Source of the DNA: an uncultured Clostridium sp.
GTDB lineage: Bacteria; Bacillota; Clostridia; TANB77; CAG-508
Assembly: GCA_905213875.1 (NCBI GenBank)
Contig: CAJMJN010000026.1
Span: forward strand, 1 to 20,389
Reading direction: 5' to 3'
Length of the DNA: 20,389 nt
Part shown: positions 13,914-20,389 of the stretch, one piece after another
Layout: each line of letters opens with the position of its first letter
Position numbering within the stretch: the first letter of the stretch is position 1
The notes under the pieces: model-generated
What the model saw: only the letters and a program-made list of their open reading frames with translations
What the model was told of the DNA's origin: nothing
Databases searched by the model: none
Made by a program: the position numbers and the translations under genes

Positions 13914-13966
13914 AGTCTAGACCTCCTTCCAAATAACAAATATGTTTTCTTCTTTTCTGTATCCTT

Positions 13967-13995
13967 TGTATAATATATAATATGGAATTTGTAAA
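13967..13995 (-). promoter_or_regulatory. Promoter of the Cys/Gly-rich miniprotein gene
   Basis: On the minus strand, TTTACA (13995-13990) and TATACA (13972-13967) are separated by 17 bp. Transcription would start near 13960, leaving about 47 bases before the ATG. Confidence 0.65.
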
Positions 13996-14134
13996 AAAGT
14001 GTGAAAGTTTTATTAAAAAAATATGTTGTTCGCTTTTTTCATTGATAGTTTTGTGATAAAATAAGTTTTGTCGAAAAGGAGAGTTGTTGTAACAACTGTC
14101 AATTTTAATTTGCAATTGGGGGAATAAAATCAAA

Positions 14135-17100
14135 ATGGCAAATCTAAAAAAAATAGGGGAAGTTTTTAGTGATTATAAAACTAATTCTAATTTAAAATAT
14201 GCACAAATAACATCATTAAATGTAGTAAAAAAAACAAATACATTAGAAGTAGATTTATATTTTGACGAATATTTAGATATAAAAGAAATATGGTTTTTCG
14301 AAAAATTTCTAAGGGAAAGATTTCAATTTGAAAATATAGATATAAAAATAAAATATCACGAATCAGTAAAAAAGAAATCAATAAAAGAAGAATGGCGAAA
14401 TATCATAGCATATATGTCACATAAATATCCATTAACAAAACCAATGTTACTATTAAAAAGTGATGTTGAAGAAAATGGAAACAATATTTTAATAAAAATG
14501 CACATAAAAGGTGCAGATTTTTTAAGAGCTAAAAAGACAGATAAAGAATTAATAAAAGTTTTAGAAAATTTATTTGGAATAAAATACACTGTAGAACTTA
14601 CAGAAGAAATAACAAAAGATTCATTAGAAGAAATAAAAAGAAGAATAGAAGAAGAACAAGCAAATATTGTAGCACATATGGAAGAAGAGCAAAGGGCAAT
14701 AGCACAAGAAAAATCAGAACATAATACTAATGCAAGTGATGAAAATTATCCTCCAATGCCACCACCACCAGATATAGATGGATATATTCCAGAAGAAATG
14801 GATATGCCACCAATTGAAGAAACTCCAATACCAGAAGATTATATTATGGGAAAACCATCAAAAGCTAAAGAAAAACATATAAAAATAAAAGATATTTCAG
14901 CAAATGATGGTAGAGTAACATTAGAAGGAAGAGTAACAACATCAGATGTTAGAGAAACAAAATCTGGTAAAGGAATGATTATTTTCGAAATTTATGATGG
15001 AACAGGATTAATAACAGTAAAATCATTTGCAAAAGATTTAAAAGAAGGGCAAGAAATAATAGAAAAAATTCAAGAAGCTAAAACTGTAAAAGCAATAGGT
15101 AAAGCGGGATTAGATACATATGCAGGAGATATAACAGTAATAGCAAACACAATAGCAAAATCAAATATAGAAGTTCCAGAATTACCAGAAGAAAGAGATG
15201 ATACACCTATAATTTTAGGAAATACAGAAAATATTACAGAACCATTGGTAAAAGTTCAAGACCTAGGAGTAGATGACGGAAAAGTTGCATTACAAGGAGA
15301 AGTGATATATTCAGAAGATAGAACATTAAAATCAGGAAAAACATTATTTAGTTTTGACTTATATGATGGAACAAGCACAATTACCTGTAAAGCATTTTTA
15401 AATAAAGATAGTGCAAAAAGAATTATGAAAAGAATAAAAGGTGCAAAAGGAATAAAAGTAGCAGGAACTGCAGGAATGGATAGTTTTACAAATGAATTAT
15501 CTGTAATGGTAAACAATATAGTTGAGGCAGAGGAAATAAAGAAAACAGTAAGAAAAGATAATAGTGAAGTAAAAAGAGTAGAACTACATATGCATACTCA
15601 AATGAGCCAAATGGATGCAATGACATCTGCAAAAGATTTAATTAAAAGAGCAATGAGTTGGGGAATGAAATCAATAGCAATAACAGACCACGGAGTTGTA
15701 CAAGCATTTCCAGAGGCACATAAAATGCTAGGATATGACAATCCAGATATGAAAATTTTGTATGGAGTTGAAGCATATTTAGCACCAGATAAAAATCCAG
15801 TTGTAGAAAATGGAAAAGGACAATATTTAGAAGATGTTACATATTATGTGCTAGACTTAGAAACAACAGGGTTCTCAGCTGTAACAGAAAAAATAACTGA
15901 AATTGGTATAATGAAAGTAAAAGATGGAGAAGTTTTAGACGAATTTTCTTGTTTTGTAAATCCGGAAAAACATATACCACAAAGAGTTACAGAAGTTACT
16001 AATATTACAGACGAAATGGTTGCAGATGCAGAAACAATAGAAAAAGTATTTCCTAAAATGCTAGAATTTATAGGAAATGATAAAAATGCAGTATTAGTTG
16101 CACATAATGCAGGATTTGATATAGGTTTTTTAAAACAAAATGCGAAAGTTTTAGGATATGATTTTGATTATACATATTTAGATACGTTGAGTTTAGCAAA
16201 AGACTTATTCCCAGAATATAAAAAATATAAACTAGGAAAAATAGCTGATAATTTGGGAATAAAAGTTGAAGTAGCACATAGAGCTTTAGATGATGTTGAT
16301 ACAACAGTTAAAGTATTTAAAGTAATGTTAGATATGTTAGATAAACGTGGAGCTAAAAAGATTGAAGATATTGATCAAGTTAGTCGTACAGAAGAGGCTA
16401 AAAAAGAAGAATATAAAAAATTAAAAACATATCACGCAATAATTTTAGCTAAAAATTATGTTGGATTACGTAATTTATATAAATTAGTTTCACTTTCACA
16501 TTTACATTATTTTTACCGTAAACCACGTATTTTGAAAAGTTTATTTGAAAAATATAGGGAAGGTTTAATATTAGGAAGTGCTTGTGAGGCGGGTGAATTA
16601 TATCAAGCAATTGAACTTGGAAAATCTGACGAAGAAATAGAAGAAATTGCAGAATTCTATGATTATTTAGAAATTCAACCAATAGGCAATAATAATTTTT
16701 TAATAAGAAAAGAAATTATAAAAGATGAAGAAGGTTTAAGAGATATAAACAGAAAGATTGTAAAACTTGGAGAAAAATTAAATAAGCCAGTTGTTGCAAC
16801 TTGTGATGTTCATTTTATGGACCCTCAAGATGAAGTATATAGAAGAATTTTGGAAGCGGGTCAAGGCTATGATGATGCAGATATGCAAGCACCATTGTAT
16901 TTAAGAACAACTGAAGAAATGCTTGAAGAATTTGCATATTTAGGAGAAGAAAAAGCATATGAAGTAGTTGTAACAAACACAAATAAAATATCAGATATGT
17001 GTGAACAAATAAGCCCAATATCACCTGAAAAATGTCCTCCACATATCCCAGGATGTGAAGAAGATATAAAAAATATTGCATATAAAAAGGCACATGAATT

Positions 17101-18922
17101 ATATGGAGACCCATTACCAGAAATAGTGCAAACAAGATTAGATAAAGAACTAAATTCTATAATAAGCAATGGATATTCAGTTATGTATATAATTGCACAA
17201 AAATTGGTATGGAAATCGAATGATGATGGATATATAGTAGGTTCCAGAGGTTCTGTTGGATCTTCACTTGTAGCATTTATGACAGGTATAACAGAGGTTA
17301 ATTCTTTAAAACCACATTATAGATGTCCAAACTGTAAGTATTCAGAATTTGAAGATTATGGTGTAGGAAATGGTTTCGATTTACCAGATAAAGATTGTCC
17401 TAAATGTGGTCATAAATTGGCTAAAGATGGAATGGACATACCATTTGAAACATTCTTAGGATTTAATGGAGATAAAGAGCCTGATATCGACTTAAATTTC
17501 TCAGGAGAATATCAAGCAAAAGCACATAGATATACAGAAGTAATATTTGGAAAAGGAACAACATTTAAAGCCGGAACAATAGGAACAATTGCAGATAAAA
17601 CAGCATTTGGATATGTAAAAAAATATTTTGAAGAAAGAAATATACCAATAAATAGAGCTGAAACACAAAGATTAGCAGCAGGATGTACAGGAATAAAAAG
17701 AACAACAGGACAACATCCAGGTGGTATTATAGTTGTACCAAAAGGAAGAGAAATTTATGAATTTTGTCCAGTACAACATCCAGCAGATGACCCAAATTCA
17801 GATATTATAACAACACATTTTGATTATCACTCAATAGATCAGAACTTATTAAAATTAGATATACTAGGACACGACGATCCGACGGTAATTAGGATGTTAC
17901 AAGACCTTACAGGAAAAGACCCAACCAAAGTACCGTTAGATGATAAAGAAACGATGTCAATATTTAGTTCAACAAAAGCTTTAGGAGTGTCACCTGAACA
18001 AATACACTCAGAAGTTGGAAGTTTTGGAATCCCTGAATTTGGAACAAAATTTGTTAGAGGAATGTTAGTAGATACAAAACCAACAACATTTGACGAATTA
18101 ATACGTATATCAGGTTTATCACATGGTACAGATGTGTGGTTAGGAAATGCCCAAACATTAATAGACCAAGGAGTTGTAACACTTCAAGATGCAATATGTT
18201 GTCGTGACGATATAATGATATATTTAATAAAAAAAGGAGTTCCACCAAACCATGCATTTAAAATAATGGAAACCGTACGTAAAGGAAAAGCATTAAAAGA
18301 CCCAGCAAAATGGGAAGAATATAAAGCAATGATGAAAGAAAATGATGTACCAGAATGGTATATAAAATCATGTGAAAAGATAAAATATATGTTTCCAAAA
18401 GCCCATGCAGCAGCATATGTAACAAATGCGTTTAGAATAGCTTGGTTTAAAGTACATATGCCACTAGCGTATTATGCAGCATTTTTCTCAATAAGAGGAA
18501 AAGACGATTTTGACAGTGATTGTATGATATTTGGAGAAGAAAAAGTTAAAAATAAAATGAAAGAAATAGACTTATTAGGAAATAACGCAACACAAAAAGA
18601 CAAAACAATGTACCCAATACTAGAATTAGTATTAGAAATGTATGAAAGAGGATTTAACTTCTTACCAATGGATTTATATGAATCAGATGCAACAAAATTC
18701 AAAATACAAGATGGAGCATTAAGACCACCATTGAACAGCATACCAGGTTTAGGAACAGTAGCAGCATTAGGAATAGCAGAAGCAAGAAAAGAAGGAAAAT
18801 TTATGTCAATAGATGATTTAAAGATACGTGCAAAAGTAGGAAATTCAGTAACAGATGTATTGAAAAATTATGGATGTTTAAAGGGAATGAGTCAAAGTAA
18901 TCAAATGAGTCTATTTGCATAA
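14135..18922 (+). CDS. polC: DNA polymerase III alpha subunit, PolC type, with an extra OB domain
   Basis: This is the replicative polymerase of low-GC Gram-positives, 1595 residues against about 1440 in B. subtilis. The order is: N-terminal domain; Pro/Glu linker (about 204-237); OB domain 1 (about 248-345); OB domain 2 (about 370-467); the start of a PHP domain (VELHMHTQMSQMD at about 483, TDHG); an inserted 3-5 exonuclease (VLDLETTGF at about 571, HNAGFD, HRALDD); and the end of the PHP domain. The polymerase follows, with GSRGSVGSS (about 1035), a four-Cys zinc site (CPNC...CPKC), and PDIDLNFSGEYQ (about 1115) with catalytic Asp. The C-terminal QMSLF is a beta-clamp binding motif. The extra length is explained by the second OB copy. 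The start is ATG 14135 after GGGGG 12 nt upstream. A possible extended -10 (TGATAAAAT, 14054-14062) and an AGTTGTT/AACAACT dyad (14082-14097) lie in the leader. Confidence 0.97.
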   Translation: MANLKKIGEVFSDYKTNSNLKYAQITSLNVVKKTNTLEVDLYFDEYLDIKEIWFFEKFLRERFQFENIDIKIKYHESVKKKSIKEEWRNIIAYMSHKYPLTKPMLLLKSDVEENGNNILIKMHIKGADFLRAKKTDKELIKVLENLFGIKYTVELTEEITKDSLEEIKRRIEEEQANIVAHMEEEQRAIAQEKSEHNTNASDENYPPMPPPPDIDGYIPEEMDMPPIEETPIPEDYIMGKPSKAKEKHIKIKDISANDGRVTLEGRVTTSDVRETKSGKGMIIFEIYDGTGLITVKSFAKDLKEGQEIIEKIQEAKTVKAIGKAGLDTYAGDITVIANTIAKSNIEVPELPEERDDTPIILGNTENITEPLVKVQDLGVDDGKVALQGEVIYSEDRTLKSGKTLFSFDLYDGTSTITCKAFLNKDSAKRIMKRIKGAKGIKVAGTAGMDSFTNELSVMVNNIVEAEEIKKTVRKDNSEVKRVELHMHTQMSQMDAMTSAKDLIKRAMSWGMKSIAITDHGVVQAFPEAHKMLGYDNPDMKILYGVEAYLAPDKNPVVENGKGQYLEDVTYYVLDLETTGFSAVTEKITEIGIMKVKDGEVLDEFSCFVNPEKHIPQRVTEVTNITDEMVADAETIEKVFPKMLEFIGNDKNAVLVAHNAGFDIGFLKQNAKVLGYDFDYTYLDTLSLAKDLFPEYKKYKLGKIADNLGIKVEVAHRALDDVDTTVKVFKVMLDMLDKRGAKKIEDIDQVSRTEEAKKEEYKKLKTYHAIILAKNYVGLRNLYKLVSLSHLHYFYRKPRILKSLFEKYREGLILGSACEAGELYQAIELGKSDEEIEEIAEFYDYLEIQPIGNNNFLIRKEIIKDEEGLRDINRKIVKLGEKLNKPVVATCDVHFMDPQDEVYRRILEAGQGYDDADMQAPLYLRTTEEMLEEFAYLGEEKAYEVVVTNTNKISDMCEQISPISPEKCPPHIPGCEEDIKNIAYKKAHELYGDPLPEIVQTRLDKELNSIISNGYSVMYIIAQKLVWKSNDDGYIVGSRGSVGSSLVAFMTGITEVNSLKPHYRCPNCKYSEFEDYGVGNGFDLPDKDCPKCGHKLAKDGMDIPFETFLGFNGDKEPDIDLNFSGEYQAKAHRYTEVIFGKGTTFKAGTIGTIADKTAFGYVKKYFEERNIPINRAETQRLAAGCTGIKRTTGQHPGGIIVVPKGREIYEFCPVQHPADDPNSDIITTHFDYHSIDQNLLKLDILGHDDPTVIRMLQDLTGKDPTKVPLDDKETMSIFSSTKALGVSPEQIHSEVGSFGIPEFGTKFVRGMLVDTKPTTFDELIRISGLSHGTDVWLGNAQTLIDQGVVTLQDAICCRDDIMIYLIKKGVPPNHAFKIMETVRKGKALKDPAKWEEYKAMMKENDVPEWYIKSCEKIKYMFPKAHAAAYVTNAFRIAWFKVHMPLAYYAAFFSIRGKDDFDSDCMIFGEEKVKNKMKEIDLLGNNATQKDKTMYPILELVLEMYERGFNFLPMDLYESDATKFKIQDGALRPPLNSIPGLGTVAALGIAEARKEGKFMSIDDLKIRAKVGNSVTDVLKNYGCLKGMSQSNQMSLFA

Positions 18923-19041
18923 TGATTTCGGGGTCGGAGCAAAAAATCATTTTTAAAATTAGCATATTTTAAAAATTTGAGTGCACTAAATATAAAATAT
19001 ATCAACTTAAAATGACTTTTTTGCTCCGACCCCGAAATCAT
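18922..19041. repeat. 120-bp palindromic repeat (MITE-like or terminator-like) after polC
   Basis: The arms 18922-18953 and 19009-19041 match over 32 bases with a single one-base bulge (GATTTCGGGGTCGGAGC, then an A-run, then TCATTTT) around a 55-nt AT-rich centre. The left arm begins at the last base of the polC stop codon. The arms are GC-richer than the surroundings. No T-tract follows, so simple termination is not the obvious role; a small non-autonomous element or an RNA hairpin that protects the polC transcript are both possible. No clear target duplication is seen. Confidence 0.7.
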
Positions 19042-19100
19042 CGCTTAAATATTATATGAAGGAGAAATAAAGATTAGTATAAAATCTTTATAGAAGAGAA

Positions 19101-19409
19101 ATGCAATTTACACAATTAAATTTTAATGAAATATTTACAACACAAAATATAATAATATATTTTATTGTTATTAATATAATAGGATTTTTTATAATGTGGT
19201 TGGACAAAAGGAAAGCAATAAAAGGCAGTTGGAGAATTCCGGAAAAAACATTATTTATAATAACAGCATTAGGTGGAGGAATTGGAACAATTGCAGGGAT
19301 GTATACATTTAGACACAAGACACAAAAATTACATTTCACAATAGGATTACCAACAATAACAATTTTAGAAATAATGGCAGTAATTTATTTTTCATTTTTT
19401 GCAAAATAA
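19101..19409 (+). CDS. DUF1294 family membrane protein
   Basis: This 102-residue protein has the family pattern: a first membrane helix (about 16-34) running into MWLDKRKA, then WRIPEKTL, a Gly-rich second helix (LGGGIGTIAGMY, about 58-69), the conserved FRHKTQKLHF and a third helix (about 82-101). Its function is unknown; homologues are small inner-membrane proteins, sometimes fused to cold-shock domains. ATG 19101 has only an AGAAGAGA purine stretch upstream; an AAGGAG at 19059-19064 has no usable start after it. Confidence 0.9.
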   Translation: MQFTQLNFNEIFTTQNIIIYFIVINIIGFFIMWLDKRKAIKGSWRIPEKTLFIITALGGGIGTIAGMYTFRHKTQKLHFTIGLPTITILEIMAVIYFSFFAK

Positions 19410-19439
19410 ACTCGAATTTTATGTATATTGTATAACAAT

Positions 19440-19486
19440 AAAAAAGTTATAAAAGCTAGTAAAATCAGCTATTATAACTTTTTTGT
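19440..19486 (+). terminator. Intrinsic terminator after the DUF1294 gene
   Basis: AAAAAAGTTATAA...AGCT (about 19440-19456) pairs with AGCT...TTATAACTTTTTT (about 19467-19484). The T-run overlaps the stem, as in bidirectional terminators. Confidence 0.8.
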
Positions 19487-19573
19487 TTATTATACATAAT
19501 TTTAAAAAATGGTACACATAAAATTAAAATACAAAATGTAAATAATTGGAAAAAATATTAAATAAAAAGTAAT

Positions 19574-19639
19574 TGTGAATAACTTAAAAAAATAAAGCTT
19601 ATTTTTCAATTATTCACAGAGTTATCCACAGTTTCCACA
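19574..19639. other. Cluster of DnaA boxes
   Basis: The DnaA-box consensus TTATNCACA is found as TTATTCACA at 19610-19618 and as TTATCCACA at 19622-19630, three bases apart. A further copy on the minus strand is at 19574-19582 (TGTGAATAA), and a 7-of-9 match, GTTTCCACA, directly abuts at 19631-19639. The 300 bases around the cluster (19487-19786) are very AT-rich and hold no gene. It may be part of an origin, a DnaA-titrating site or a DnaA-controlled promoter for the next gene. Confidence 0.6.
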
Positions 19640-19786
19640 AAAAGTGTAAAACCATTGAAAATGTAAAAATGTAAACGAAGAAGGAAACATAATTATAAAG
19701 AGATAACATAATTGCAAAATATCATAAGCAACAAAAAATAAAATAGACATATTATATAGTATTAACATGTAAAGGAAAGTGAAAAA

Positions 19787-20131
19787 ATGTTTAGAATATT
19801 ACAATACAAAATAGAAAAAAATTTTAATTTAAAAAGAGGGTTTAATGATAAAAAAGATATTACAAAAGATGATGTAGATTTATATATAAAACAAGGAACA
19901 ATAATAATTGATGTAAGAAGCCCTCAAGAATATAGAGAAGGACATATTGATGGAGCAATTTGTATTCCAGATTATCAAATAAAAAAAGAAATAAGTAAAT
20001 ATGAAAAAAATAAAGAAGAAAATATTATTTTATACTGTTCTACAGGACACAGAAGTCAAAAGGCACAGAAAATATTGGAAAATATTGGATATACCAATGT
20101 TTATAATGTCTATGAAGGGATTTTATTCTAA
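19787..20131 (+). CDS. Rhodanese-like domain protein
   Basis: This 114-residue single-domain protein has IIIDVRSPQEYREGHIDGAI (about 39-58), the first conserved rhodanese block. The active-site loop CSTGHR has catalytic Cys84, followed by SQKA and GYTNVYNVYEG, the end block. A six-residue loop suits sulfur transfer rather than phosphatase-like activity. About 20 N-terminal residues precede the domain, without a signal peptide. AAAGGA lies about 11 nt before ATG 19787. The sulfur acceptor is unknown. Confidence 0.9.
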   Translation: MFRILQYKIEKNFNLKRGFNDKKDITKDDVDLYIKQGTIIIDVRSPQEYREGHIDGAICIPDYQIKKEISKYEKNKEENIILYCSTGHRSQKAQKILENIGYTNVYNVYEGILF

Positions 20132-20144
20132 TAGTAGATTTCTA

Positions 20145-20173
20145 TTGTGATTTTTTAAAAAATATGTTAAAAT
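20145..20173 (+). promoter_or_regulatory. Promoter of lepA
   Basis: TTGTGA (20145-20150) and TAAAAT (20168-20173) are 17 bp apart, with an extended TGT at 20165-20167. AGGAGG and the lepA ATG follow. Confidence 0.55.
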
Positions 20174-20205
20174 AAGCAAAAATACAATATAATCCAGGAG
20201 GAAAA

Positions 20206-20389
20206 ATGAGTAATAGACAAGAACATATAAGAAATTTTAGTATTATAGCACATATAGACCACGGAAAATCAACACTAGCAGACAGACTAATAGAAATGAC
20301 AGGAGTACTTTCAAAAAGAGAAATGGAAAGTCAAGTGCTTGATAACATGGAAATAGAAAAAGAAAGAGGAATTACAATTAAATCACAAG
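20206..20389 (+). CDS. lepA: Elongation factor 4 (LepA), N-terminal part, cut by the window end
   Basis: Sixty-one codons are visible from ATG 20206, with AGGAGG 4 nt upstream. IRNFSIIAHIDHGKSTLADR holds the GTPase P-loop, and QVLDNMEIEKERGITIKSQ is the switch I region in the LepA form (VLDxMxxExERGITIKxQ). LepA is a ribosome-binding translational GTPase of the EF-G family. The gene runs out of the window. Confidence 0.95.
   Translation, partial: MSNRQEHIRNFSIIAHIDHGKSTLADRLIEMTGVLSKREMESQVLDNMEIEKERGITIKSQ

Noticed and set aside
13873..14133. 86-residue minus-strand ORF before polC
   Set aside because: It runs through the promoter and start of the Cys/Gly miniprotein in another frame and has no similarity or ribosome binding site.
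1..20389. CRISPR array or tRNA/rRNA genes
   Set aside because: No regularly spaced repeats and no cloverleaf or rRNA-like sequence were seen on either strand by eye.

Overview
The window is very AT-rich (roughly 27 percent GC by eye). It uses AGA-rich codons, strong AGGAGG ribosome binding sites and sigma-A type promoters, and it carries polC, the Gram-positive replicative polymerase. This points to a low-GC Firmicute, most likely an uncultured clostridium. Assignment below that level would be a guess.

The left 4.4 kb is a diversity-generating retroelement (DGR). A formylglycine-generating-enzyme/C-type-lectin-like target gene (210-1418, +) ends in a 149-bp variable repeat (VR, 1267-1415). 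A near-identical template repeat (TR, 1536-1684) follows. The two copies differ at 13 positions, and all 13 are A in the TR, which is the signature of adenine-specific mutagenic retrohoming. On the opposite strand, converging on the TR, lie three genes with a shared promoter: a MutS-domain-I-like protein, an Avd-like four-helix-bundle protein and a DGR reverse transcriptase (IGNYTSQ and YMDD motifs). A tandem ribbon-helix-helix protein is divergently transcribed, with a dyad over the -35 box of the retroelement operon, so it is a candidate regulator.

From 4474 to 7532 a 26-bp perfect direct repeat brackets a four-gene cassette of nucleotide-handling enzymes: a thymidylate-kinase-like protein, a P-loop NTPase, a NUDIX hydrolase and a HIT-family protein. 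Debris of a lactate dehydrogenase gene and of a tyrosine recombinase gene lies just inside the right repeat. This looks like an old integrated segment.

The rest is mostly core chromosome. It holds a TGS/uridine-kinase-type nucleoside kinase and an RNHCP zinc-ribbon protein, a promoter-to-terminator unit without an ORF (candidate small RNA), and a U32 peptidase/RNA-hydroxylation gene broken by a one-base frameshift (minus strand). These are followed by a membrane-anchored protein with two cadherin-like beta-sandwich domains, a 38-residue Cys/Gly-rich miniprotein (minus strand), and polC with an unusual second OB domain. After polC come a 120-bp hairpin repeat, a DUF1294 membrane protein, a DnaA-box cluster, a rhodanese protein and the start of lepA.

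The DGR parts form one working unit: RT plus Avd copy the TR RNA with errors at A and the cDNA rewrites the VR. The MutS-like and ribbon-helix-helix proteins are plausible but unproven additions. Any functional link between the nucleotide cassette and the DGR is speculation.
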